64,000 bases of DNA, taken from positions 1-64,000 of the forward strand of contig JAGQTQ010000048.1 of the NCBI GenBank assembly GCA_020438905.1. Reading direction: 5' to 3'. Below are positions 9,095-17,672 of this stretch, in pieces (within the stretch, counting starts at the first letter, position 1; each line of letters opens with the position of its first letter). The translations under genes were made by a program, and so were the position numbers. The stretch comes from Mycobacterium sp. (GTDB taxonomy: Bacteria; Actinomycetota; Actinomycetes; Mycobacteriales; Mycobacteriaceae). The notes under the pieces are model-generated. The model had not been told where the DNA came from. It saw only the letters and a list, made by a program, of their open reading frames with translations, and made no database searches.

Positions 9095-10184
9095 CCTGGA
9101 GGTGGCGGCCGGCGTCGCCGCCCGCGGCCTCGACGTGGCCTTCACCGTGGCGTCCGGGGAGGTGCTGGGTCTGCTGGGGCCCAACGGGGCCGGCAAGTCG
9201 ACGACGGCGGCCGTGCTGGCGGGACTGTTGCAGGCCGACCGCGCGGTGGTGCGGGTCGGTGAGCGGACGCTGACCGACACCGAAGGGGGTGTGGCCGTTC
9301 CGGTTCATGAACGACGGGTCGGTCTGCTGGCGCAGAATCCGCTGCTGTTCCCGCATATGACCACGCTGGGCAACGTCGCTTTCGCGATCCGTGGCCGCTC
9401 CGACCGCATGGATCGGGCGCGGGGTTGGCTGGAGCGAGTGGGAGCCGCTGACCTGGCCGACCGACGGCCCGGCGAACTCTCCGGCGGCCAGGCGCAGCGG
9501 GTGGCGCTGGCGCGGGCGCTGGCCGCCGAACCCGATGTGCTGGTGCTCGACGAGCCGCTGGCCGGACTGGACGTGGCCGGTGCGGCCGCGGTGCGCGCCA
9601 CACTGCGGGCGGTGCTGGCCGACGGTGTCCGCCCGGTGGTGCTGATCACCCACGACCTGCTCGACGTGCTGGCCCTGGCCGATCGGGTGCTGGTGCTCGA
9701 GACCGGTCGGGTCGCCGAGAGCGGGCCGGTCGCCGGTGTGCTGGCCGCACCGCGCAGCCGGTTCGGCGCCAGGTTCGCCGGGGTGAACCTGGTCCTCGGG
9801 GCGATGTCGGGACCGGGGGAGTTACGCACCGGGACCGATCCGGGGTTCGGTCAGATATGGCACGGCGTCCCGGCTGACGACCTGCCCGTCCAGGCCGCCG
9901 CAGTGGCGGTCTTCGCCCCTGCCTCGGTGGCGGTCTATCCCGATCGGCCGCACGGCAGCCCCCGCAACGCCGTTCTCGTGCAGATCGCCGGGCTGGAGGT
10001 GAGCGGCGCGGTGGTCCGGATACGGGCCGAGGAACAGGGCGACGGCAGCCCCGGACTGGCCGCGGACGTCACCCCCGAGGCGCTGGCCGAGCTCGCGTTG
10101 ACGGTGGGCGACCGGGTGTGGTTCACAGTAAAGACCCAGGAAGTCGGTTTACATGCCGCCTATCGGCCGCAGGCCGGTTTGTGA
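9087..10184 (+). CDS. modC: molybdate ABC transporter ATPase with TOBE domain
   Basis: About 365 residues. Residues 1-225 form the nucleotide-binding domain with Walker [10 protein letters not shown]-loop LLAQNP, signature LSGGQ, Walker [13 protein letters not shown] and switch histidine ITHD. Residues from about 290 form a TOBE/molybdate-binding domain ([11 protein letters not shown] onward). It powers molybdate import with ModB at the inner membrane. ATG 9087 is preferred over ATG 9081 because GGAG at 9076-9079 is seven bases away from it. It overlaps the modB stop by eight bases, so translation is coupled. Confidence 0.93.
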   Translation: MADLEVAAGVAARGLDVAFTVASGEVLGLLGPNGAGKSTTAAVLAGLLQADRAVVRVGERTLTDTEGGVAVPVHERRVGLLAQNPLLFPHMTTLGNVAFAIRGRSDRMDRARGWLERVGAADLADRRPGELSGGQAQRVALARALAAEPDVLVLDEPLAGLDVAGAAAVRATLRAVLADGVRPVVLITHDLLDVLALADRVLVLETGRVAESGPVAGVLAAPRSRFGARFAGVNLVLGAMSGPGELRTGTDPGFGQIWHGVPADDLPVQAAAVAVFAPASVAVYPDRPHGSPRNAVLVQIAGLEVSGAVVRIRAEEQGDGSPGLAADVTPEALAELALTVGDRVWFTVKTQEVGLHAAYRPQAGL

Positions 10185-10217
10185 CCAAACCGGCAGCGGA
10201 CACAACCGGGCGGACAC

Positions 10218-10245
10218 TTGCTTAGCGCGGGCGACACGGTAGGTT
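10218..10245 (+). promoter_or_regulatory. leaderless promoter of apa
   Basis: TTGCTT at 10218-10223, a 16-base spacer and TAGGTT at 10240-10245 form a sigma-A-type promoter. The ATG of apa begins eight bases after the hexamer, at the expected transcription start. Confidence 0.65.
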
Positions 10246-10252
10246 CGGCGCC

Positions 10253-11329
10253 ATGAAGCAGCCCTCACGACGCCCCGGCCGGTGGACGGCCATGGCCGTC
10301 TCCGTGGTCGCGGGCGCCAGCGCCGTGGCGATCACCATACCGAACACGGCCTTAGCCGAGCCCGTTCCGCCACCGCCTCCGCCCAGCACTACCGCGGCAC
10401 CGGCGGCACCTGCCGACGCTCCGGCACCCGCTCCGGCTCCGGCTCCGGCTCCAGCGGATGCTCCGGCTCCGGCACCCGCGCCGGCTCCGGCTCCAGCGGA
10501 TGCCCCGGCTCCGGCACCGGCGCCTGCGGACGCACCGGCACCGGCGCCCGCACCCGCTCCTGCGGATCCCAACGCCCCGGCCCCGGCGCCTGCCCCTGCC
10601 GATCCCAACGCTCCCGCACCGGCCGCACCGGCCGATCCCAACGCACCGGCTCCGGCCCCGGCAGACCCGAACGCCGGCCGGGTCGAGAACGCCTCCGGTG
10701 GCTTCAGCTACGTCCTTCCCGCCGGCTGGGAGGTCGCAGATGCGTCCCGGCTGAGCTACGGCCAGGCGCTTCTGCTCAAGCAGACGGGGCCGGCCCCGCT
10801 GCCCGGCCAGCCCGCGCCGACCGCCAACGACACCAGCATCCTGCTGGGCCGGCTCGACCTGAAGCTGTTCGCCGGGGCCGAGGCGGACAACACCAAGGCC
10901 GCGGTCCGGCTGGCCTCGGACATGGGCGAGTTCTTCATGCCCTTCCCGGGTTCGCGCATCAACCAGCAGACCACTCCGCTGCAGGCCGGTGAGATGCCCG
11001 GGGCGGCGTCGTCCTACACCGTGAAATTCACCGATACGGCGAAGCCGAACGGTCAGATCTGGGCCGGCGTTGTCGGCACGGCCGGCACTCAGCGCAGCCA
11101 GCCCACCGACCGCTGGTTCGTGGTGTGGCTGGGAACCGCCAAGGATCCCGTCGACCCCGCCGCAGCCAAGGCCCTGGCCGAGTCGATCCGGCCCTACACG
11201 CCTCCTCCGCCGCCGCCCGCGCCGGAACCCGACCCGAACGCCCCGGCGGTTCCGCCGCCCCCGGGTGACCGGGTCGGCGTTCCCATCCCGGTCGTGACGC
11301 CGGTACCGGAGATGATGCCCCCGGCCTGA
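10253..11329 (+). CDS. apa: alanine/proline-rich secreted antigen Apa
   Basis: A 358-residue secreted protein of the Apa/FAP-B/MPT32 family, a mannosylated fibronectin-binding antigen in pathogenic mycobacteria. The signal peptide covers residues 1-36 ([14 protein letters not shown]). Residues 37-140 are a Pro/Ala-rich tract of [14 protein letters not shown] repeats. The globular FAP domain runs from about [19 protein letters not shown] to the arginine-rich end of the fold near residue 320. A Pro-rich tail ends [10 protein letters not shown]. tuberculosis Apa has 325 residues, and the excess here is in the Pro/Ala tract. It follows modC as in Rv1858-Rv1860 but has its own leaderless promoter. 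Glycosylation is inferred. Confidence 0.95.
   Translation: MKQPSRRPGRWTAMAVSVVAGASAVAITIPNTALAEPVPPPPPPSTTAAPAAPADAPAPAPAPAPAPADAPAPAPAPAPAPADAPAPAPAPADAPAPAPAPAPADPNAPAPAPAPADPNAPAPAAPADPNAPAPAPADPNAGRVENASGGFSYVLPAGWEVADASRLSYGQALLLKQTGPAPLPGQPAPTANDTSILLGRLDLKLFAGAEADNTKAAVRLASDMGEFFMPFPGSRINQQTTPLQAGEMPGAASSYTVKFTDTAKPNGQIWAGVVGTAGTQRSQPTDRWFVVWLGTAKDPVDPAAAKALAESIRPYTPPPPPPAPEPDPNAPAVPPPPGDRVGVPIPVVTPVPEMMPPA
10387..10680 (+). repeat. Pro/Ala-coding low-complexity tract in apa
   Basis: Degenerate repeats of GCxCCGGCx units encode alternating proline and alanine with periodic aspartate ([16 protein letters not shown]). Copies differ by many synonymous changes, so this is an old expansion rather than a recent array. 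The opposite strand reads as a Gly/Ala-rich frame that is not a gene. Confidence 0.85.
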
Positions 11330-11390
11330 TCCGGATCACCGCCGGAACGTGGCCTTTTCGGCGTGCGAATCGTGACCCTCGCGCGATATA

Positions 11391-11434
11391 CCGGAAGGAC
11401 ACGGCCGGTGCTTCCGCCGACCGGAAGGCACCGG
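11391..11434 (+). promoter_or_regulatory. stem-loop abutting a ribosome site
   Basis: Bases 11405-11416 can pair with 11422-11434 (one bulged G), ending directly before the AGGAGG at 11435-11440. An upstream CGGAAG (11392-11397) can instead pair with CTTCCG (11411-11416). Two exclusive folds are therefore possible in the leader of the small membrane-protein gene. Confidence 0.4.
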
Positions 11435-11444
11435 AGGAGGTCCG

Positions 11445-11741
11445 ATGGACATCATGGCGGCAACCGAGTTCCTGGCCCGTTCGTCCACGCTGACCAGCGT
11501 GGGCTGGATCGGCTACATCATCATCGGCGCGCTGGCGGGATGGATCGCCGGCAAGCTCGTCAAAGGCGGCGGTTCGGGACTGCTGATGAACATCGTGATC
11601 GGGGTGATCGGCGCCCTGATCGGCGGATTCCTGCTCAGCTTCTTCCTGAACACCGCGGCCGGCGGGTGGTGGTTCACCCTGTTCACCGCGATCCTGGGGT
11701 CGGTGATCCTGCTGTGGATCGTCGGAAAGGTCCGCAGCTAG
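11445..11741 (+). CDS. GlsB/YeaQ/YmgE-family small membrane protein
   Basis: A 98-residue inner-membrane protein with three hydrophobic segments: [40 protein letters not shown] and a C-terminal [20 protein letters not shown]. The Gly-rich pattern is that of the transglycosylase-associated (GlsB/YeaQ) stress family, whose function is not established. A very strong AGGAGG precedes the ATG at a four-base spacing, and a stem-loop ends directly before it. It corresponds by position to Rv1861. Confidence 0.85.
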   Translation: MDIMAATEFLARSSTLTSVGWIGYIIIGALAGWIAGKLVKGGGSGLLMNIVIGVIGALIGGFLLSFFLNTAAGGWWFTLFTAILGSVILLWIVGKVRS

Positions 11742-11799
11742 AGGACTCCGCCGACCCGTTGCGCTGGCCGCCGGTGCCTGCTCCCGGCACGATGAGCAG

Positions 11800-12813
11800 A
11801 TGACCGGTTCGATGCGTGCCTGGCGGGTCCGGCGTCCAGGGCCCGCTGGCGCTGGGCCGATGGAGTTCGACGACCGGGTGCCGGTGCCGGAACCCGGTCC
11901 GGGTGAGTTGCTGGTCGCGGTCCGTGCCTGTGGCGTGTGCCGCACCGACCTGCATGTCGCCGAGGGCGACCTTCCCGTGCACCGGCCCGGGGTCATCCCC
12001 GGACACGAGGTGGTCGGCGAGGTGGTCGCCCTCGGCCCGGGGGCGGCGGGTTTCGCCGTCGGCGACCGGGTCGGTGTTGCCTGGCTGCGGCACACCTGCG
12101 GGCAATGCGATTATTGCCGCCGCGGTGCGGAGAACCTCTGCCCGCAGTCCCGTTACACCGGGTGGGACGCCGACGGCGGATACGCCGACTTCACCACCGT
12201 CGCCGCGGACTTCGCCTACCGGCTGCCCGGCGGGTACACCGACGCCGAACTGGCCCCGCTGCTGTGCGCCGGGATCATCGGCTACCGCTCGCTGTTGCGC
12301 GCGGATCTCCCTCCTGGCGGCCGGCTCGGGCTGTACGGATTCGGCGGCAGCGCCCACCTCACCGCCCAGGTCGCTCTCGCCCGAGGGGCCGAGGTGCACG
12401 TGATGACCCGGGGGGTGCAGGCGCGGGAGCTCGCGCTGGCGCTAGGGGCGGCCTCGGCGCAGGGCGCGGCCGATCCTCCGCCGGTGAAGCTGGACTCGGC
12501 GATCCTTTTCGCGCCGGTCGGCGAGCTCGTGCTGCCGGCGCTGGAAGCGCTGGACCGGGGCGGCACGCTGGCCCTCGCCGGTATCCACCTCAGCGACATC
12601 CCGCCGCTGAACTATCAGCGCCACCTGTTCCAGGAGCGCCAGCTACGCTCGGTCACCTCGAACACCCGCGCGGATGGCAGGGATTTTCTGGCTTTTGCCG
12701 GTTGGCACCGGATCGAGGTGACCACCCCGGAGTACCGGTTGACCGAGGCCGACCGGGCATTGAAAGACCTGTCTGAGGGCAGGATCGCGGGAGCCGCGGT
12801 GCTCGTGCCGTAG
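11800..12813 (+). CDS. adhA: zinc-dependent alcohol dehydrogenase
   Basis: A 337-residue cytosolic medium-chain dehydrogenase. The catalytic-zinc site is CGVCRTDLH and GHEVVGEV in the first 70 residues. The structural-zinc cysteines lie in [16 protein letters not shown] near residue 100. The cofactor-binding GFGGSAH is near 185. The protein resembles the NADP-dependent AdhA/AdhP group that oxidises or reduces short alcohols and aldehydes. The ATG at 11800 is used. A second ATG four codons later is possible, and no strong ribosome site separates them. It corresponds to Rv1862. Confidence 0.92.
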   Translation: MTGSMRAWRVRRPGPAGAGPMEFDDRVPVPEPGPGELLVAVRACGVCRTDLHVAEGDLPVHRPGVIPGHEVVGEVVALGPGAAGFAVGDRVGVAWLRHTCGQCDYCRRGAENLCPQSRYTGWDADGGYADFTTVAADFAYRLPGGYTDAELAPLLCAGIIGYRSLLRADLPPGGRLGLYGFGGSAHLTAQVALARGAEVHVMTRGVQARELALALGAASAQGAADPPPVKLDSAILFAPVGELVLPALEALDRGGTLALAGIHLSDIPPLNYQRHLFQERQLRSVTSNTRADGRDFLAFAGWHRIEVTTPEYRLTEADRALKDLSEGRIAGAAVLVP

Positions 12814-12816
12814 GCG

Positions 12817-12855
12817 GGAGGGCCTACCAGGAGGGCCTACCAGGAGGGCCTACGA
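12817..12855 (+). repeat. three 13-bp tandem repeats at a convergent gene junction
   Basis: Three head-to-tail copies of GGAGGGCCTACCA, the last with one change. They start three bases after the adhA stop and run over the stop codon of the convergent membrane protease gene at 12850. Confidence 0.9.
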
Positions 12856-13617
12856 GGAAAGGTGCCAGACCAGTGCGGCGGCGAGTGCGCCCATGCCGTT
12901 GAGGGACCAGTGCAGGGCGATCGGCGCGATGAGGCTGCCGCTGCGCCGGCGCAGCCAGGTGAAGACGAAACCGGCCGCGGCGGTCGCCAGGACCGCGCCG
13001 ACGATACCGGCCAGCATCCCGAACACCCCGCCGCCGAGGATCCGGGTGAAACCGACGTTGCCGCTGGTCAGGCCGAACGAGGAGGCGATGTGCCAGAGGC
13101 CGAACAGCAGCGAGCCGGCGGCGGCCACACCGCGGAATCCCCAGGCCCGGTCCAGCGCGCCGTGCAGCACACCCCGGAACGCCAGTTCCTCGGGGATCAC
13201 GGTCTGCAGCGGGATGATGATCATCGAGGCCACCACCGCACCGGAGATCGTCGAGTAGCGGTCGTTGAGGAACATCGGCCGGGTCCAGGGCAGCAGTGCG
13301 CCCACCGCGACCACGGTCAGCACCAGGCCGATCGCGGCCAGTGCGTAGCCGGCGCCGGATCTCCAGTGCTCACGGCCCAGCCCGAGCTCCGCCCAGCCCA
13401 GACCGCGCGCCCGCACGAGCGCCAGCAGGCCTACCGCCGCCACCGGGACCATCACGACTGCGGCCCAGGGGGTGGTGAAGTGCGCGACCAGGTTGGTGAT
13501 GGCCAGCACCACGATCACCACGCCAATGTCGACGTAGACCCGCAGGTGGTGCAAAGCGGACAATTGCGCCAGCACGGGGTGGTGGTGGTGCGCGACGGCG
13601 GCGCTCTGATCGGGCAT
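12850..13617 (-). CDS. CPBP-family (CAAX-type) intramembrane protease
   Basis: A 255-residue protein with about eight membrane segments. It carries the four ABI/CPBP signatures in order: PEELAFRG near residue 140 (EExxxR), FGLWHIAS (FxxxH) near 170, and a final HWSLNG near 235. The family includes glutamic-type intramembrane proteases and bacteriocin-immunity proteins. The substrate here is unknown. A His-rich cytoplasmic start (AHHHHP) precedes the first membrane span. It corresponds by position to Rv1863c or Rv1864c. Confidence 0.85.
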   Translation of the reverse strand: MPDQSAAVAHHHHPVLAQLSALHHLRVYVDIGVVIVVLAITNLVAHFTTPWAAVVMVPVAAVGLLALVRARGLGWAELGLGREHWRSGAGYALAAIGLVLTVVAVGALLPWTRPMFLNDRYSTISGAVVASMIIIPLQTVIPEELAFRGVLHGALDRAWGFRGVAAAGSLLFGLWHIASSFGLTSGNVGFTRILGGGVFGMLAGIVGAVLATAAAGFVFTWLRRRSGSLIAPIALHWSLNGMGALAAALVWHLSS

Positions 13618-13730
13618 GACTCCGTAATGCTACGCGGGCGCAGAACATTCCATTAGTACATGTGTTCGGGGTCACCACCGAGGATAGGCGACGGGGGCTA
13701 AGCTCGGCGCCGGAGGACGGGAGGCCCGGA

Positions 13731-16109
13731 TTGACCAGGGACGAGCCCCTGCTGGCCGGCTTGCGGGTGCTGGACCTCGGTGACGGCCGTGCCGACGCCG
13801 TCACCCGGCTGCTCGCCGACCTCGGTGCCGACGTTCTCAAGATCGAGCCGCCGGGCGGTAGCCCGGCGAGGGCGGAGTTGCCGACCCTGGACGGGGTGAG
13901 CATCCCGTTCGCCCTGCATAACGCCAACAAACGCGCCGCGGTGCTCGACCCCGACGACGAGGCCGACCGCCGCCGGTTCCTCGATCTGGCGGCCGGGGCC
14001 GACATCGTCGTCGACAGCGGTCAGCCCTGGGGAGCCGCGGCCTACGGCGCCTCGTGTGGGGACCTCGCCGACCGGTTCGGGCATCTGGTGACGATGACGG
14101 TCACCGATTTCGGGACCGACGGGCCGCGAGAAGGCTGGCACGCCACCGATCCTGTGCTCTACGCCATGTCGACCGCACTGTCGCGGTCCGGACCGACCAC
14201 CGGCACCCCGGTACTGCCGCCCGACGGTATCGCCTCGGCCACCGCGGCGGTGCAGGCCGCGTGGGCGGTTCTGGTCGCCTACTTCAACCGGTTGCGCTGC
14301 GGGGTGGGCGACCACATCGACTTCGCGCGATTCGACGCGGTGGTGCTGGCGTTGGACGCGCCATTCGGCACCCAGGGCCAGGCGGCGACCGCGCGGTCGA
14401 AAGGCCAGCGCTGGCGTGGCCGGCCCAAGAACCAGGACCTTTACCCGATCTTCGGGTGCCGCGACGGCTATGTCCGCATCTGCATCCTCTCGCCCCGCCA
14501 GTGGCACGGGATGCGGGCGTGGCTGGGGGAGCCGGCGCGGTTCCAGGACCCGCGGTTCGACAGCATCGCCGCGCGGGTGGCGGCCTTCGACGACCTCGGC
14601 GGCCTGATCGCCGGTCTGTGCGCCGGGTCGACCATGGATCAACTCGTCGCCGAGGGACAGGCGCACGGAGTTCCCGTCGCGGCCGTCCTGGCACCCTCCG
14701 ACGCCCTGCAGTCCGAGCACCTGCGCGAGGTCGCCGCGCTGGTCGACACCGAGCTGGCGCCCGGGGTGCGTGCCCGGGTGCCGACGGGATACTGGACGGT
14801 CGACGGCCACCGAACCGGCTATCGAACGCCGGGACCGCAGACCGGCAGCGGTGAGCCGCAGTGGCTTGCACCGCGCTACGACCCCGAACCCGCCGGGCCG
14901 GTCGGCGCACTCCCGCTGGAGGGCATCCGGGTGCTGGACCTCGGGATCATCGTGGCCGGCGGTGAACTCAGCCGGCTCTTCGGCGACCTCGGCGCCGAAA
15001 TCGTGAAGGTGGAGAGCACCGCCTACCCGGACGGTCTGCGCCAGAAGCGCCCGGGCCAGGCCATCAGCGAATCCTTCGCGCGCGCGCATCGCAACCACCT
15101 CGGCCTTGGTCTGGAACTCCGGACGCCGGAGGGCGCCGCCCTGTTCGAGCGACTGGTCGCGGTCTCCGACGCGGTCTTCGCCAATTTCAAGCCGGGAACG
15201 CTTGCCGCACTGGGGTTTCCCCACCAGCGGCTGCAGGAGCTCAACCGCGCACTGGTGCTCGCCGAGAGCAGCGCCTTCGGGGACACCGGCCCCTGGAGCG
15301 CACGGATGGGCTACGGGCCGCTGGTGCGGGCCAGCACCGGTGTGACGCGGCTGTGGACTTCCGAGCAGCAGAGCTCCGGCGGTGCCCGGCATTCGTTCTA
15401 CGACGCCACGACCATCTTTCCCGACCACGTCGTGGGGCGGATCAGCGCGATCGGGGCTCTGGCCGGACTTATCCGCCGCCGGCGCACCGGCTCCGGCGCC
15501 CGGATCCACGTCTCCCAGGCCGAGGCCGTCATCAACCAGCTCGACACCCGCTACGTCATGCTGGCCGCCGAGGCCCATCACGGTGAGGTTCTCGAAGACC
15601 GGTCGGTGCACCTGGTTCTCGAATGCGCCGGTGACGACGAGTGGTGCGTGGTGTCACTGAACGGCGATCACGACGCCCGTGCCCTCGCCGCTGCGATCGG
15701 TGCCGGTGGCGCCCCCGACGCGGTCGCCGCGCTGTCGCGGTGGGCCCGGGAGCGCAGCCCGTTCGAGGTGGCCGAGCAACTGCAGGCCAACGGCATCGCG
15801 GCGGGTCCGATGAACCGGGCCGATGACGTCCTGGCCGACCCGCAGCTGAGGTACCGGCACGTGCTGACCGAAATGGTCCACCCGTGTTTCGAGGTGACGC
15901 TGCCTGCCGAAGCCGGCCCCGCGCCCTACCGCAACATCCCGCCGGCGCCGCAGCGCCCGGCCCCGCTGCCCGGCGCGGACACCCGCCGCATCTGCCGCGA
16001 CGTGCTCGCGATGACTGCGCAGGAGACCGACCGGCTGATCGCCGCCGGGGTGCTGTTCGCCGCGCCGGAGGACCCGGCGAGAGCCGCCACAGAAGGAGAC
16101 CCGTCATGA
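13731..16109 (+). CDS. tandem-domain CaiB/BaiF (class III) CoA-transferase
   Basis: About 792 residues with two class III CoA-transferase domains fused head to tail. The first is residues 10-380 (LRVLDLGDGRADAVTRLL) and the second about 400-780 (IRVLDLGIIVAGGELSRLFG, AEIVKVES). The family moves CoA between carboxylic acids. The fusion makes an intramolecular dimer, as in Rv1866. The TTG start at 13731 is chosen because GGGAGG lies six bases upstream and homology begins there. GTG 13662 would add 23 residues. It ends in an ATGA overlap with the aldehyde dehydrogenase gene, so the two probably act on one acid/aldehyde route. Confidence 0.9.
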   Translation: MTRDEPLLAGLRVLDLGDGRADAVTRLLADLGADVLKIEPPGGSPARAELPTLDGVSIPFALHNANKRAAVLDPDDEADRRRFLDLAAGADIVVDSGQPWGAAAYGASCGDLADRFGHLVTMTVTDFGTDGPREGWHATDPVLYAMSTALSRSGPTTGTPVLPPDGIASATAAVQAAWAVLVAYFNRLRCGVGDHIDFARFDAVVLALDAPFGTQGQAATARSKGQRWRGRPKNQDLYPIFGCRDGYVRICILSPRQWHGMRAWLGEPARFQDPRFDSIAARVAAFDDLGGLIAGLCAGSTMDQLVAEGQAHGVPVAAVLAPSDALQSEHLREVAALVDTELAPGVRARVPTGYWTVDGHRTGYRTPGPQTGSGEPQWLAPRYDPEPAGPVGALPLEGIRVLDLGIIVAGGELSRLFGDLGAEIVKVESTAYPDGLRQKRPGQAISESFARAHRNHLGLGLELRTPEGAALFERLVAVSDAVFANFKPGTLAALGFPHQRLQELNRALVLAESSAFGDTGPWSARMGYGPLVRASTGVTRLWTSEQQSSGGARHSFYDATTIFPDHVVGRISAIGALAGLIRRRRTGSGARIHVSQAEAVINQLDTRYVMLAAEAHHGEVLEDRSVHLVLECAGDDEWCVVSLNGDHDARALAAAIGAGGAPDAVAALSRWARERSPFEVAEQLQANGIAAGPMNRADDVLADPQLRYRHVLTEMVHPCFEVTLPAEAGPAPYRNIPPAPQRPAPLPGADTRRICRDVLAMTAQETDRLIAAGVLFAAPEDPARAATEGDPS

Positions 16110-17548
16110 CCGTCAAGACCCCGCCACAGCTGTTCATCGACGGGGAGTTCCGCATCGCGGACAAGGCGGAGCCGGTGCTGGAGGCGGCGACCGGTGAGCT
16201 GCTCGGCGACGGCGGCAGCGCCACCGAGGCCGATATCGACGCCGCGGTCGCCGCGGCCCGGGCGGCACTGCCGGAGTGGGCGTCGGCCTCCCCGGACCAC
16301 CGGGCCGCGGTCCTGCGGGCCTTCGCCGCGGCGTTGCGCAAACGCGCCGACAGCACCGACGAACTGGTGACCCGTGAGAACGGCATGCCGATGTCGTTGT
16401 CCCGCAGCGCCAACGGTCTCTTCCCGGCCGCGCTGATGAGCTACTACGCGAAGCTGGTCACGGCCACCCCGATCGAGGAGGTCCGGCCCAGCGCGACCGG
16501 TCACACCATCGTGCGCCGGGAACCGGTCGGCGTCGTCGCGGCGATCGTGCCGTGGAACTACCCGCAGGCACTTGCCGCCTTCAAGATCGCCCCGGCGCTC
16601 GCCGCGGGCTGCACGGTGGTGCTCAAGGCCTCGCCCGAAACCGCCTTGGATGCAATGGTTTTCGCCGAAGCGGCCCTCGAGTGCGGCCTTCCGGCGGGGG
16701 TGCTCAATGTGGTTCCCGGCGCCGCGGAGGCCGGTGCCCACCTGGTGTCGCACCCGGGGGTGGACAAGGTCAGCTTCACCGGGTCGACATCGGTGGGGCG
16801 CATCATCGGAGAGGCCTGCGGCCGGCTGCTGCGCCCGGTGACGCTGGAACTCGGCGGGAAGTCGGCGGCGATCATCCTCGACGACGCCGACCTGTCGGCG
16901 ACCATCGAGGGCCTGCGGTCGGTGTCGTTCATCAACAACGGACAGACCTGTTTCCTCAGCTCGCGCATCCTGGCGCCGCGGTCCCGCTACGGCGAGGTCG
17001 TCGACGCGCTGGCCGATCTGGTCGACTCGATGACGGTCGGCAATCCCCTCGACACCGCCACCGACATCGGCCCGGTGGTCAGCGCCCGACAGCGCGACCG
17101 GGTGCTGGGCTACATCGAGGCCGGAAAGGACAGCGGGGCCAAACTCGTCGTCGGCGGGGGCGTCCCGCGGGATCAGCCGCGCGGCTGGTTCGTATCCCCG
17201 ACGGTGTTCGCCGATGTCGACAACTCCGACCGCATCGCCCAGGAGGAGATCTTCGGACCCGTCCTGGCGGTCATTCCCTACGACAGCGACCAGCAGGCCG
17301 TCGCACTGGCCAACGACAGCGAGTTCGGCCTGGCCGGCACCGTCTGGTCGGCCGACACCGACCGGGCAACAGAGGTGGCTCGCGAGATCAAGACCGGCAC
17401 GGTGGGTGTCAACGACTACCAACTGGACATCAATGCGCCGTTCGGTGGCGTGAAGGCCAGCGGGATCGGACGTGAACTCGGTCCGGAGGGTCTGGAGGAG
17501 TTCTTCGACCTCAAGTCGATCTACCGGACCGGCCCCGCCGGCGGCTGA
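16106..17548 (+). CDS. NAD(P)-dependent aldehyde dehydrogenase
   Basis: A 480-residue ALDH-superfamily enzyme that oxidises an aldehyde to the acid. Motifs in order are VPWNYPQ with the conserved Asn, LKASPETALDA, FTGSTSVG, ELGGKSA with the general-base Glu, NNGQTCFLSSR with the nucleophilic Cys near residue 285, and EEIFGPVL. The ATG at 16106 has AAGGAG eight bases upstream and overlaps the preceding stop by four bases. The aldehyde is unknown. The fused CoA-transferase next to it suggests the acid product is then activated or exchanged as a CoA ester. Confidence 0.93.
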   Translation: MTVKTPPQLFIDGEFRIADKAEPVLEAATGELLGDGGSATEADIDAAVAAARAALPEWASASPDHRAAVLRAFAAALRKRADSTDELVTRENGMPMSLSRSANGLFPAALMSYYAKLVTATPIEEVRPSATGHTIVRREPVGVVAAIVPWNYPQALAAFKIAPALAAGCTVVLKASPETALDAMVFAEAALECGLPAGVLNVVPGAAEAGAHLVSHPGVDKVSFTGSTSVGRIIGEACGRLLRPVTLELGGKSAAIILDDADLSATIEGLRSVSFINNGQTCFLSSRILAPRSRYGEVVDALADLVDSMTVGNPLDTATDIGPVVSARQRDRVLGYIEAGKDSGAKLVVGGGVPRDQPRGWFVSPTVFADVDNSDRIAQEEIFGPVLAVIPYDSDQQAVALANDSEFGLAGTVWSADTDRATEVAREIKTGTVGVNDYQLDINAPFGGVKASGIGRELGPEGLEEFFDLKSIYRTGPAGG

Positions 17549-17629
17549 CGATTCCGCAAGTGCGTCTTCTCCCTGCGCCGCGGTTCTGGGCCGCGCGGGT
17601 AGGCGGACGGCGATCTCGACGGTGCTAAG

Positions 17630-17643
17630 TTGACACCTGTCAA
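17630..17643. promoter_or_regulatory. perfect 6-2-6 palindrome, likely repressor operator
   Basis: TTGACACCTGTCAA is a perfect inverted repeat ending 29 bases before the thiolase-like start and overlapping the first base of a repeated ribosome site. Its form suits a TetR-type repressor. The protein that binds it is unknown. Confidence 0.5.
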
Positions 17644-17672
17644 AGAAAGGGTCGCCCAAAGAAAGGGTCGCC
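17641..17672 (+). repeat. duplicated 16-bp ribosome-site segment
   Basis: CAAAGAAAGGGTCGCC occurs twice in direct succession and the second copy abuts the ATG at 17673. Each copy carries an AAGAAAGG Shine-Dalgarno. Confidence 0.9.

Noticed and set aside
9305..9829. Minus-strand open frame within modC
   Set aside because: It is Ser/Arg/Thr-rich shadow sequence without motifs, and the plus-strand ATPase motifs are complete.
10222..10641. Gly/Ala-rich frame on the minus strand resembling a PE_PGRS protein
   Set aside because: It is the reverse of the Pro/Ala tract of apa and has no PE domain or start signals.
13698..15611. 637-codon open frame antisense to the CoA-transferase gene
   Set aside because: It mirrors the codon structure of the plus-strand gene, has no recognisable domain or ribosome site, and such long shadows are normal at this GC content.
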